Assembly (NCBI GenBank): GCA_947172415.1
Contig: OX359199.1
Coordinates: 3,436,001-3,500,000 of the forward strand
Reading direction: 5' to 3'
DNA from: Chondrosia reniformis
Taxonomy: Eukaryota; Porifera; Demospongiae; Chondrillida; Chondrillidae
Length of the DNA stretch: 64,000 bases
Shown here: positions 10,440 through 21,561 of the stretch, in pieces
How positions within the stretch are numbered: position 1 is the first letter of the stretch
Layout of the letters: each line of letters begins with the position of its first letter
Position numbers and translations under genes: made by a program
The notes under the pieces: generated by a model
The model's input: only the letters and a program-made list of their open reading frames with translations
Database searches by the model: none
Told to the model about the DNA's origin: nothing

Positions 10440-11408
10440 GTATGTACTAGTTGTATGTACCAGTTGTTTTTACTATGGCTGGTTATAAATAATAGTTGTA
10501 TATACTAGTTGTATGTACTAGTTACTAGTTGTATGGTCTAGTTGTAATTACTAGTTGTATGTTCTACATTAATATACTAGTTGTATGAACTAGTTATATA
10601 TACTTGTTGTGTATACTAGTAGTATGTACTAGTTGAAAGTACTAGTTGTATGTAGTAGTTGTTTGTACTAGTCATATTTACTAGTTTGTATGTACCGTTT
10701 ATAAGTATGTAAGTTGTATGAACTTGGTCTCTGTAGTTGTTGTGTGTACAAGTCATATGTACTAGTTGAATATACATAAACTAGTTATATTTACTAGTTG
10801 TAGGCACTAGTTGTATATACTAGTTGTATGTACTAATTGTATTTAATAGTTAGTAATTGTATGGTCTACCTGTATAGAGTAATTGTATGTACTAGTTGTA
10901 TATACTAGTTGCAAGAACTTGTTGTATGTTCTATTAGTATGTACTAGTTGTATGTACTAGTTGTATGTAATCAATACTAGTTGTAAGTACTAGTTATGTA
11001 CCAGTTCTATGTACTAGATTTATGGACTAGTTGTATGTACTAGTATTGTTAATATTTACTAGTTGTATGTACTAGTTTTATGTACTAACGTTATGTACTA
11101 GTTGTATGTACTAGTTGTATGTACTTGTTTTAGGTACTAGTTGTATCTACTAGTTGTATGTATTAGCTGTATGTACTAGTTGTAGGGACTAGTTGTATGT
11201 ACTAGTTGTATATACTAGTTGTATGCACTAGTTGTATGTACTAGTTGTATGTACTAGTTGTAGGTAGTAGTTGTATGTACTAGTCCTAGCTATATCTACT
11301 GGTTATAGGCACTATTTGTTTGTTTTAGTTGTATGTACAAGTTGTATGTACTAATGGTTTGTATTAGTACTAGTTATATTTACCAGTTGTTGGTACTAGT
11401 TGCATGTA
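10440..11408 (+). repeat. 13-bp minisatellite; contains empty site for R4 copy 2
   Basis: Forward satellite. The stretch 10680-10900 is a close paralogue of the sequences flanking R4 copy 2. TTACTAGTTGT followed directly by AGGCACTAGTTG near 10790-10813 is the uninterrupted form of that insertion site. Confidence 0.9.
11398..11408 (+). repeat. Left target-site duplication of PLE copy B
   Basis: AGTTGCATGTA, repeated at 12727-12737 on the far side of PLE copy B. The 9 bases TTGCATGTA are unambiguous. The leading AG could belong to the element at the right junction. Confidence 0.7.
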
Positions 11409-11485
11409 TCTTTGTAAAGGTTCATCTTTCGACTTTTAGAGCGTCTAGAGACGCAGTTTTTTTCGATTCTTCTGTCTGCCAAACG

Positions 11486-11510
11486 TTTCGACCCTGGGGG
11501 TCTTCTTCAG
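11486..11510 (-). ncRNA. Hammerhead-like core, PLE family 1 copy B
   Basis: Minus strand CUGAAGA (11510-11504), stem II GACCC/GGGUC (11502-11498 and 11494-11490), then GAAA (11489-11486). It is identical to the core in copy A and lies in the 3' tail just after the endonuclease. Confidence 0.45.
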
Positions 11511-11541
11511 TGACTGGTGTTGGTCTTCAAGGTGTCTTCAT

Positions 11542-12705
11542 TTATAGGCATCTTTTCCCGCCATTTTCGATTACCTCATCAGTGATGTCATCGGTTACAT
11601 CATTTCCGGAGGAAGGAGAGGTGAAGGGAGTATTCATAAAAAAGGGTTTCCAACCACTTCTTAGTACAATTCCTTGATCTAAGTTCATTCTTACCTGACA
11701 TTGTTGGATCTTCAGGACTTCCTTAATTCTTCTTCTGTACCAGTTCTCTTCCCTCTCCACCACTCTGGCTTGGCTCCACTCAATTGGATGACCAGTTTTT
11801 AGGGAGTGAACAGCTAAACCATTGTTCACATCCCCCATCCTGACGGCACGTTTGTGCTCCGCCATCCTGACTTTTAGTGTTCTTCCAGTTTCTCCAGTGT
11901 ACACTGCAGGGCAACTAGAACAGGGAATCTGGTAAACGACACCTTTAATATCCATGGTAGGCTGGGGTTGTTTAGGCCTAGAGAGGATACTCCTCAGTGA
12001 TCTCTGCTTTGTGAAAATGGTTTCGATGTTCATCTTCCGGCATGTTCTGGAGATCATTTCACTGAGGCCTTTCACATATGGAATAAAAAGTTTACGTTTA
12101 CCATCTTCCCTACTTCCCTGGTTCCGTTGTCTCTTCTTCATGTGCCTAGCAGCAACCTTACTGGGGTATCCGTTGGCCTGGAGAACCCCTTTCAGGTGGT
12201 CTTTTTCCTCTTGGAGGACACTGGATCCAGCACCACTGATCTTCTCCGCTCTGTCCCTGAGGCAAAGGGCAATGCCAGCTTTCACCCTAGGATGGTGATG
12301 AGACGAGAAGTGAAGGTATCTATCTGTGTGGGTTGGTTTTCTGTACACGGATGTACTCAAACTTCCTTTGTTCTTCTTCACTAGCACGTCAAGAAACGGG
12401 ATAGAGCCATCTGTCTCCTCCTCCATGGTGAACTGGATGTTTCCGTGTCTTCCATTAAGGAAAGACAGAAAATCCTCCAGCTGATCCCTACCTTGGTTCC
12501 AGATGACAAAGGTGTCGTCTACATAACGTAGCCAGAGCCTAGGTTTGGAGCCAGCCTCCTGGAGGGCTTCGTTTTCAAACTCTTCCATGAAGATGTTTGC
12601 CACCACTGGAGAGAGAGGAGAGCCCATGGCTGCCCCATCCTTCTGCTCAAAGAACTCGTTACCGTACTGGAAGTACGTTGTCCTAAGACAGAGTTCTGTG
12701 AGCAT
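11542..12705 (-). CDS. PLE reverse transcriptase (partial) with GIY-YIG endonuclease
   Basis: A 387-residue open frame, 5'-truncated; the apparent start is simply the first Met after the junction. It encodes the Penelope-type RT from motif B (GAAMGSPLSPVVANIFMEEF, residues 24-43) and motif C (YVDD, 61-64, the catalytic aspartates) through the thumb (FLDVLVKKNKG...VYRKPTHTDRYL). The GIY-YIG nuclease follows from residue 255: GVVY at 255-258, CSSC at 262-265, VYTGETGR at 268-275, H284, H300 and H306, and a likely catalytic Glu at 329 in RRIKEVLKI. The Cys/His set matches the zinc site found in PLE endonucleases between the GVVY and YTG parts. In the family, the nuclease nicks target DNA and the RT extends from the nick. 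Without the finger domain and motif A this copy cannot be active, although the surviving frame is intact. That suggests recent insertion. Confidence 0.88.
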   Translation of the reverse strand: MLTELCLRTTYFQYGNEFFEQKDGAAMGSPLSPVVANIFMEEFENEALQEAGSKPRLWLRYVDDTFVIWNQGRDQLEDFLSFLNGRHGNIQFTMEEETDGSIPFLDVLVKKNKGSLSTSVYRKPTHTDRYLHFSSHHHPRVKAGIALCLRDRAEKISGAGSSVLQEEKDHLKGVLQANGYPSKVAARHMKKRQRNQGSREDGKRKLFIPYVKGLSEMISRTCRKMNIETIFTKQRSLRSILSRPKQPQPTMDIKGVVYQIPCSSCPAVYTGETGRTLKVRMAEHKRAVRMGDVNNGLAVHSLKTGHPIEWSQARVVEREENWYRRRIKEVLKIQQCQVRMNLDQGIVLRSGWKPFFMNTPFTSPSSGNDVTDDITDEVIENGGKRCL

Positions 12706-12726
12706 TGTGATGGTGGGGGGGTCCAG

Positions 12727-12921
12727 AGTTGCATGTACTTGTTTAATGTAATAGTGGAATGTACTAATTGTATGTAGTAGTTTTATGTTCTAGTTGTTTA
12801 TACTAGTTATGTACTAGTTGTATGTACTAGCTATGTACTAGGTTTATGTACTAGTTGTATGTACAAGCTGTTTGTACTAGTCGTTTGTAATATTTAAATG
12901 TACTACTTATGTATGCATGTT
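12727..12921 (+). repeat. 13-bp minisatellite
   Basis: Short block of forward units between PLE copy B and the RT fragment. It ends with TGCATGTT (12914-12921), repeated at 14161-14168. Confidence 0.85.
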
Positions 12922-14160
12922 TTTTAAGAAAATTCCATAATTGTTTCAATAGTACATATAAATATATATTTTAGTGAACAACAATAGATAAAATGTGTTA
13001 AAAATAGTAATATTTAGACCGAGACTCTTCCTTCATTGATTTCAAGATCCATTGGCTACTCTGAGAGATTTGAAGGACGATGGTAGCTGGATCTTTCTCC
13101 ATGCAGACACATCACTGCAGATTTAATGAGAGAGAAACTTAGCTTGCATCTTAACCAGTTGACTGTGAGGCTGTATGGTTGTTGCTGTTTTATCAGCGAT
13201 TAAAGAGGATTAGGCGATTGTAGGTGGCTTTAGCTGCTGGGGCCATATCGTAGACATAGGGCATCTCTAAACGCTCCTTTACTTAGAGCAAAGCCATGTT
13301 CCTGGATTGGGAGGGTGTTAGCCAATTTGAGGCGCCTTTTTCTTTTAGAATATCAAGTTAACGCTTCTGCTTTTCAGGTAGTGATTTGTTTATCTCGGAT
13401 GCTATTTGGTACTGTTTCTCACGTTTTGCAATAAGAGCTTCTCTTTTAGCATCCCTTTGTCTCTGTTGGATGTCTGCTGTGTATTGGTATTGTTGATGGA
13501 AAATGTGATTGGATAGAGGGCAATGATGCTTGTGCAGGCTTGAAACTGTTGCTTTGCTAAGTCAGCTGGGATTGTGACACCAAGTCCACCAAAGTGGGTT
13601 GGCAGGGCTAAAAGCTTTCTCTCTGTGTCCGTAAGACTGCTCATATCCGTTATGGCTTATAGAAATTTGCATCTTAGGTATTCTTCTAGTGGCTTCAGTG
13701 TTTCTGCTGGAACTGACATAGTTCTAGTTAGATAGCTCCATTTACTTAGAGTTCCATGGATGAAGGCCGAGTATGCAGCTTGTGGTTCAGTTCTTGCTAT
13801 TTCTGTTAGCTCTAACAACTTTCTCTTGTACAAATGTTTTCTTGAACGAGTTTCTTCCAATTGCAGCACCAAGATATCTTCTGCCTTCAGTCGTTATCTG
13901 AACATTTGTCTCAAGAAAGGTCACTTTGGCTAGTTGTAAATGTTCTTCCTTAACAATTAGCCAGGTTGTTTTGGCATTAGTGAAGTAGCCGTATCTGGGT
14001 ACAATTCTTAGTAGTTCATTTCACCAGGTTTTCAGGTTTTGTAACTGACCACTGGCAGTGCATCGTCAGCATACAACACTTGTTTTGCTTTTTTGAGGTC
14101 ACCTTCAGCTGTTTTATGAGTGGTATTGTGGCCACAGCATAGATTACCATGGCTATGTTG
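12922..14160 (-). mobile_element. 5'-truncated retroelement with unclassified RT
   Basis: About 1.24 kb inserted in satellite, flanked by TGCATGTT on both sides (12914-12921 and 14161-14168). On the minus strand it ends in a run of A residues at 12922, as expected for a poly(A)-tailed retrotransposon. The 5' end is cut inside the RT domain. The region 12922-13400 is its 3' noncoding part. Confidence 0.7.
13402..14160 (-). pseudogene. Reverse transcriptase C-terminal part (broken)
   Basis: Minus-strand pieces, in order: AMVIYAVATIPLIKQLK (RT motif B region), a frameshift, KQVLYADDA (motif C), a stop and further shifts, KTTWLIVKEEHLQLAKVTF, ITTEGRRYLGAAIG, then EPQAAYSAFIHGTLSKWSYLTRTMS (13657-13872), then LLALPTHFGGLGVTIPADLAKQQFQACTSI (13402-13644). 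The order and the YADDA box identify an RT. The downstream GAAIG / AAYSAFIHG / LPTHFGGLG blocks belong to an RT family I associate with sponges and cnidarians but cannot name. At least three frame breaks make it dead. Confidence 0.7.
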
Positions 14161-17100
14161 TGCATGTTCTAGTCATATGTACTAGTTGTATGCACTAGTT
14201 GTATGTACTAGTCCTGGTTATATTTAGTAGTTGTAGGTGCTAGTTGTACATACTAGCTCTATATACTAGTTGCATGAACCAGTTACTATATGTATGTACG
14301 AGTTCTATTGTCTAGTTTTATGTGCCAGTTAGATGAACAAGTTAATTGTTCAAGTTGTATGTAGCAGTTGTATGTACTGGTTGTATGTACTTTTTGTATG
14401 TACTCGTTACTGGTTGTATGTGCTAGTTGTAGGGACTAGTTGTATGTATTAGTACTTGTTATATTTACTTATTGTATGTATTAGTTGTAGTTACTAGCTG
14501 AATGTACAAGTACTGGTTATATTTACTAGTTGTAAGTCCTAGTTGTATGTAATAGTTGTATGTACTAGTTGTATGTACTAGTTTTATGTACCTGTTATAT
14601 GTAGTCATTACTAGTTGTATGTGCTAGCTGTGTGTAGTCGTTTTATGTACTAGTACTGGTTTTATTTATTTGTTGTAGGTACTAGTTATATGTACTAGTT
14701 GTATATAATAGTACTAGTTATATTTACTAGTTGTAGGTACTAGTTGTATGTTCTAGTTGAATTTATTAGTTGTATGTACTCATTCTATGTACCAGTTTTA
14801 TGTAGTAGTTGTAAGAACTAGTTGTATGTACTAGTTATTTGTATTAGTATTATCTACTCCTTTTATGTACTAGGTGTATCTACAAGTTTCTAGTTGTATT
14901 TACTAGTTTTATGTTTTACTTCTATGCACTAGTTGTAAGTACTAATTGTTTGTACTAGTTCTTTGTACTAGTTGAATGAACTAGTTCTTTATAGTTATAT
15001 TTGCTAGTTGTAGGTACAAGTTGTATGTACCAGTTGTGTGTACTAATTGTAGGTACTAGTTGTATGTACTAGGTGTATGTACCAGTTGTATGAACTAGTT
15101 CTTAATAATTATATTTGCTAGTTGTAGGTATATACCAGTTGTGTGTACTAGTTGTAGGTAGCAGTTGTACGTACTAGTTTTACGTACTAGTTGTATGTAC
15201 TAGTTGTATATACTAGATCTATGTACTAGTTGTTGAACTAGTTGTACGTACTACTTGTTTGTATTAGTTGTATGTACTAGTTTTAGGTACTAGTTCTATG
15301 TACTAGTTGTAGTACTAGTATAATTTGCTAGTTGTATGAACTAATCGTATGTACTAGTTTTATGTACAAGTTGTTTGTACTAGTTGTATGAACTAGTCCT
15401 TTATAGTTTTATTTGCTAGTTGTATGTACCAGTGTGGTGTACTAATTGTAGGTCCTAGATGTACGTACTACTTTACGTACTAGTTATATATTCTAGTTAA
15501 ATGTACTTCTTATATGAACTAGTACCTTATAGTTATATTCCCTAGAACTAATTGTATGTAGTAGTTGTATGTAGTAGTTTTATGTTCTAATTGTATGTAC
15601 TAGTTGAATGTACTAGTTGTATGTACTAGTTGTATGTACAAGTTGTATGTACTAATTATGATGTACTCATTCTATATATTAGTTCAATTTACTAGTTGTA
15701 GTACTAGTTGTTTGGAGTAGTTGTATGTACCTGTTGTGCGCACTAGTTGTATGCACTAGTTGTATGGACTAGTTATATGTTCAAGTTGTATGTACTAGTT
15801 ATTTACACTAGTTATATGTGTATGTACTAGTTATAAGTACTAGTTGTGTGTACTTCTTGTACGTACTAGTTGTATGTACAAGTTGGATGCACAAGTCGTA
15901 TGTACTAGTTGTACATCCTAGTTGTATCTAGTAGTTGAATATACTAGTTGTATGTACTTTACTAGTTGTAGAGCTAGTTATATTTACTAGTTGAAGGTAC
16001 TAATTTTATGTACCAGTTGTATTTACTAGTTGTATTTACTAGTTGTATGGAATAGTTGTATCTACTATTTGAATGGACTAGATGTATGTACTCGTTGCTA
16101 GTTGTATGTAGTATATCTATGTACTAATTGTATGTACAAGTACCAGTTATATTTTCTAGTTGTTTGAACTATTTATATACCAGTTGTATGTACTAGTTGT
16201 GTGTATTAGTTGTAGGGACTAGTTGTATGTACTAGTTGTATGTACTATTTATTTGTAATAGTTATATATGTTTGCACTAGTTATAAGTAGTACTGTTGAG
16301 TAGGAGTTGTATGTACTAGTAGTATTACTAGTTGTATGTACTAGATATATGTACTAGTTGTGTGTACTAGTTGTGTGTAGTACTTGTATGTACTTATTGT
16401 ATTTACTTGTTATAAGTTTTTTATGTACTAGTTGTATTTACTACAACTGGTTATTTTTACTAGTTGTCTGGACTAGTTGTATGTACTAGTTGTATATACT
16501 AGTTGTATGTACTGGTTATATGTACTAGTTGTATATAGTAATTGTATGTACTAGTTATATGTACTTGTTGTATATCCTCGTCACTATATAGTTAGATTTA
16601 CGGGTTGTAGGTACTAATTCTATGTAATAGTTGTATGTACTAGTTGTATGCACTATTGTAGGTCCTAGTTTTGTTTACTAGTTGTGAGAACTTGTTGTAT
16701 GTACTAGTTGTATGTACTAGGTATATGTGATAATGGTTAGTTATATGGACTTGTTTTATGTACTTGTTACTTGTTGTATGTACTAGTTGTAATGACTAGT
16801 ACTAGTTATAGTTACTAGTTGTATGTACTAGTAGTATGTACTAGTTATATGTAGTACTTGTATTTACTAATTGTATGTACTAGTTGTATGTACTAGTTGT
16901 ATGTACTATTACTAGCGATATTACCTAGTTATTGGTACTAGTTGTATGTGCTAGTTGTATGTACTAGTTGTATGTACCAGTTTAATGAACTAGTTACTGG
17001 ATACATATACTAGTTCTATGTTCTAGTTGTATTTACCCTTTATTTGTACTAGCTATATGTAGTAGTTGGATTTACTAATTGTATGTACTAGTTATACGTC

Positions 17101-17789
17101 CTTTTTCTATGTACTTGATACTAGGTGTATGTACTAGTTGTAGGTACTAGTTGTATGAACTAGTATTAGATATATTTAATAGTTGTAGGTAGTAGTTGTA
17201 TGGACTAGATTTATGTACTAGTTGTACTTAAAAGATACTAGTTGTATGGTCCAGTTGTATGTATTAGTTGTATGAGCTAGTTGTATGTACTATTTGTATT
17301 ATACCAATTGTAGGTATTAGTTGTATGAGCTAGTTGTATGTACTCTTTGTATGTACCAATTATATGTAGTAGTTGTACGTACTAGTTGCATGTAGCAGTT
17401 CTATTTTCAAATTGTATGTACTAGTTGTATGTTCTAGCTGTATGAGATAGTTATGTACCGGTTGTATGTACTAGTTGTAGGTACTAGTTAGATGAACTAG
17501 TTGTCTGTACTAGTTGTATGTACTACTTGTAAGTACTAGTTATATGTACTAGTTGTCTGTACTAGTTACTAGTTGTATTTTCTAGTTGTATGTACCAGCT
17601 ATATGTACTAGTTAAAGGTACTACTTGTATATAGTAGTTCCATGTTAAAGTTGTATATACTATTTATTTGTACTAGTTATATGTACAATTTGGATTTACT
17701 AATTGTATTAACTAGTTGTATATATTTATTGTATGTACTCGTTATTAGGTGTATGTACTAATTGTAGGTACTAGTTGTATGTAGTAGAA
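14161..17789 (+). repeat. 13-bp minisatellite with higher-order repeats
   Basis: Forward satellite of about 3.6 kb. The stretch around 15640-16020, with ATTATGATGTACTCATTCTA and TTGTTTGGAGTAG, recurs near 26870-27300. No gene was seen. Confidence 0.92.
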
Positions 17790-17815
17790 CTACGCATGTG
17801 GGACATGTCCGCATT
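17790..17815 (+). repeat. Left terminal inverted repeat
   Basis: Starts CTACGCATGTGGGACATGT. Matches the complement of 24348-24373 with two mismatches. Confidence 0.85.
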
Positions 17816-18752
17816 TCCGGAAAATCAAGTAGAAGAATATTTAACTAACACTTTTTTAATTGTCTTTTATTTTAATGTAGAATCATTTTATGTTTAAACG
17901 AATTGTATAGAATTGAAGCGCTATGCACGCTTAATACGTTTGTAAAATCAGCGCTTGGATTGCATGCTTAATGGCTAAGATATTCTGCCATAAGTGATAG
18001 CTACTTAATTTTCTAAAATGCCGTGTTAGACATTGGAAATTAGTGACACCATTCAATGTGCAATAAAAATATCTAACGATTGTGTGTATACTCCTTTTAA
18101 ATTCCCTTTAGTTTTCAAGTAATAAGTGAAAATGTATTTTCTTACCTTTCTCTCAGGTCTTCAACACTTCAGATCTCAGCAAAACAAGAGAATATTGCAG
18201 GATTACACATGGAACTCTTAGGCTGTTAGGCTGTAGAATGAAATCAAAAAATCCTTTAATAAAGAATCCTCCATTGTCTAATAGTCGTTTTCTTGTAAAT
18301 TTCGTCTCTTTCGTTCGAGTGGAGACATTATCACGTGACGGTCAGCCTAATATTGAAAACAAAATTTTGTCGTCATTCAATCGTCATATATGACGTAGCA
18401 TCGTTAATGCTTAATTTGCACCTAAAATATTCGTAAATATTATTGCATAACAAAACGTGTCATTCTTTCCGAAGTGTTTTTCACGTAAGGCTTCTCTGCA
18501 AGTATTAAGTTTCTTTCATCAGATCGTTTTTGTCTTAAGAGGTAAGTGGATTCAGTTAGAGTAACAATATCAACAATATGCTACTTCTGTATGCAACCTT
18601 TACGTGTACTAGTCTACATGATTCACGGGAAGAAGCAATGGCAATCATCTTGGTTTTAATTTTTTACTTGCTTTGATATTGGCTTACATTGTTAGCCCTC
18701 TATCACGCTCACAGTTTTAGCTAATATTTCCTTTTATCCACCGGGTTTTTAG
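17816..18752 (+). other. Left noncoding part of the TIR transposon
   Basis: AT-rich sequence with no convincing frame. It probably holds the promoter of the transposase. No clear signal could be picked out by eye. Confidence 0.4.
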
Positions 18753-19780
18753 ATGCCATTTGTCAACAATTCGGGAAGATCTTTCAACTGTGGCTTTTGC
18801 CGCACTTTGGTGTATGAATGTATGCCTAAAAGGCGTGCCAAGACATCCGAGGAAACTATTTCTGAGGAGAAGGGTAAAAAGAAGACTAAGAAAGTAGAGT
18901 ATAACACTAGAGAATGTTTCCAAAGCTTATTTGTGGGACCACAATTTGTGATTGGCCCAAATTATTTTGAGAAAAAAGTCTTAAATCCATTAGCTTCTTT
19001 GAATCTCATAGTAAAATGATAGAAAAAGCTTTTGCAAAAGGTTTTCCTTTTTCATCTTTAAAGGCAGCCTATATAAAAGCCTTTTCTTCTTTAAATTGGG
19101 CTGCATTTTCCGCAACTGAAAAAGAAAAAAATTCTTTGTCAAACTGTGTAGCTTGTGCTACGCAGTTTGCAGAGATTCAAAATGTTTTCCCAATGAAGCC
19201 TTTTTTAAATATCTCAGTGCCTGAATATGAGAAAGAAAATGCTTCAAAGAGAAGTTCAACATTTAAAACATTTAATGGGAAGAAGCAGACTTGTAATAAA
19301 CCCCTGAATGAATCTAGAAATAAGTGTTATAATGAGGGTGATGTTAATAAATTAGTTACAGAAGCCCAAAAGAAGGTAATCTCAGAGTTTAAGGGCATAC
19401 TTGATTCTAGTACCCTTCCAGCTATTTTTTCAAATAATATTAGTTTAAGCAAGGCTGATAGATTTCGAAAAGAACAATACTTTGAGCCGCCATGTGATGA
19501 CAAAGCCCCGAAAAAGAAACGGTATCCACTGAGACCACATGTATGCAGCAAATTTCCAGAACTTTGTGAATGCTTAAAAACATGGGACCCTAATACAAAG
19601 TTTATAGCTAGTGATATAGCTAAATTGTTTGATGTCAGTGCTACTGATGGCAGTAATAAAATTAGGTTACTTGCTCAAGAAATTAATCCTTCACTTCCAG
19701 GGCTTGAAATAGTTCCAAAGCCAAAGTCTACAAAAAAAAAGATTCCAAAGCACATCTTTGGCAGTACCCGTACCTCCTAA
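18753..19780 (+). pseudogene. Transposase N-terminal part (two overlapping frames)
   Basis: The first frame (18753-19019) has a possible Cys pair (FNCGFC) followed by a very basic Lys/Arg-rich stretch like a nuclear localisation signal. It overlaps the second frame (19016-19780) by four bases (ATGA). The second frame encodes NCVACATQF, a Lys-rich linker, and a block PELCECLKTWDPNTKFIASDIAKLFDVSATDGSNKIRLLAQEIN that looks like a helix-turn-helix or SAP-like fold. It ends in another basic run. Similar head domains occur in large transposases of aquatic invertebrates that I cannot name. The overlap could be a real translational arrangement or a single frameshift. Confidence 0.6.
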
Positions 19781-19793
19781 CAAAAGGTGATTA

Positions 19794-21345
19794 GTAGACA
19801 TTGACAGTTCCCTTGCCCAAAGTGGTGTATTAAATGAAGGCATACCATGTTTTCCCATTACTTTAGTGCGATATCACAAAGGAGAAAGGGTTGAAACTGT
19901 TGCCCAAAGTTGTAAATTTCCTTTGTTTGACATTTGAAATGGTTTACTGAAGGCCCATGAAAAATTTATGAGGCTTCATACTGATGTTGAGATTGAAGCA
20001 ATGAGTAAGGAATATATTCTAGGTGTACTTAGGGAAGAGGCAGGATATTCTATTAATCAATTTGAAAATTTAAGTTTGAAGGAATTTAAACACCTCCTTT
20101 CCAAATATGAGAGGACAAGGACTATCTGAATATGGCATGACCACTCAAGTCTAGCATCGCATGGTATTTTAGCCATTATGGTTGGGGTTATGTATGACCC
20201 TATTGTGTTCATGACTGAAAATGAAATAGAAATTCATGTAGTTGCTCATGGGTCCTCATCATTACAAGATCAGGCTACTTTAATTCCTGAGCGACTCTCA
20301 GAATTGGATGGTCTAAGTGATGAGGTTCTAAGTTAAACTGGAATCAGAATTACTGATAGGCTACATTTCTTCAAGGGTGATAAACCTGCAGCACAATGTG
20401 AAACTGGAATCACATGTGGTGGAAATTATCCTTGTGTTGCTTGTGTTTGTCACAGTAATAGTTTTGCAGATTTTCCAAATGTAGTTAAGTGTGAACAAAG
20501 GATGCTGCAGAAAATTTTTAAAGTAGCTACAGGAGGACACTTTGGTAAAGTTCCCGGTAAGATTAAGTGCTACGAAGAATTAAACACAAATCAGTTAAGA
20601 ATTGAGCTAGAGAAAAGGGTGTTAAGGACTATCCGTCTGATAAAAAGGGTAGATTAAATGTCCTAAAGGAAATGCTCCGGGGAGTGCAAAGAGTTCCCTC
20701 TTTACTGATGATGGCACCTGAAAGTTCATTAGATGAGTTTCATCTAGATAGCTACAGTGTCCTTCCTTGTGAGTCTCTCCATGATTTAAAGGGCTATCTA
20801 GGTGCTGTCTTTAGACAATTGCCCTTGGTTTTGGGGCCTTCAAGGCTAAAAACTTCATTGTGTGATTATTTTAGTACCTTGTGGAAGAAGGCAAATTTGT
20901 ATGGTTCTGACATTCGTAAAGCACTAGTAGATGTAGCTCACATATTCCACTTATATGATACTCCAAGTACTGTGGCTACTTTTATTTGCTGTCTTGTTCA
21001 ACTCTCCAATATTCTGTATTCAAAAGATTCTAACAGAAGTCCCAAACAATGCCTACAGTTTTATAATTGTGCATATATTGTTCATGAGCTGCATTGTGAG
21101 CTGTTTGGTGACACAATGATCTCAAATTATTTTCATGCTTTACTTGTGCATGGTCCTATGCAACATGAAGTTGTTAGCTGCAGGTCAACCAACCCTGAAA
21201 TGAGGAGAGAATCTTCAAGAGTGCTGAATCAGCAGCAAAGTGTACTGATCACAAGCCAGAAAACATGCTACCAAGGGTACTGAAAGGACTTCAATGTAAA
21301 AGGAATCAAAAAACCAGCAACCCTTTGTTAAATTGAGAAAGGAAA
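19794..21345 (+). pseudogene. Transposase core (broken)
   Basis: Read across frames: an acidic start (DIDSSLAQSGVLNEG), then LVRYHKGERVETVAQSCKFPLF, then IRITDRLHFFKGDKPAAQCETG. A Cys pair follows in GGNYPCVACVCHS, then LDEFHLDSYSVLPCESLHDLKGYL and RSTNPE. The last frame gives NEERIFKSAESAAKCTDHKPENMLPRVLKGLQCK. The GD.PA.Q.E.G..GG.Y.C..C block and the late RS.N.E..ERIF block form a pattern I recognise from uncharacterised invertebrate transposase-like proteins. An RNase H-like fold with D/E catalysis is likely but unproven. Lesions include stops near 19937, 20128 and 20335 and frameshifts near 19785, 20620 and 21200. Confidence 0.62.
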
Positions 21346-21561
21346 ACTCAAGAATTAGTCAGTCTGCTTCAAAACTTCCTCCCTACCCAAGCACCATCTT
21401 CAAGGAAGAGTTTATTAATAGAAGGACAGATTCCTGCAAGGCTCACCTTAAAAGAATAAGTTAGGGTGTGGTGAAGGGGTTTGGTGGCACAGAGACTCAT
21501 GTGGCAGCTTTTGCTTCCATGACTCGCAGGATGGTGAAAAAACTCATCTAAAGGGCCTGAA

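Larger units (their letters stand above)
11409..12726 (-). mobile_element. Penelope-like element family 1, copy B (5'-truncated)
   Basis: A 1,318-bp insertion with an 11-bp target duplication. The 3' end is at 11409 (CCTTTACAAAGA on the minus strand, the same end as copy A). The 5' end is cut inside the RT palm. It contains one open frame with RT motifs B and C and a full GIY-YIG endonuclease, and a 3' noncoding tail with a hammerhead-like core. Confidence 0.88.

Noticed and set aside
11954..12384. Plus-strand frames over PLE copy B
   Set aside because: They are shadows of the well-supported minus-strand RT and endonuclease frame.
17780..17800. Target-site duplication of the TIR transposon
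   Set aside because: The left flank GTAGTAGAA and right flank ATGTATTT do not match. Possible 1-2-base matches are not meaningful in this satellite.
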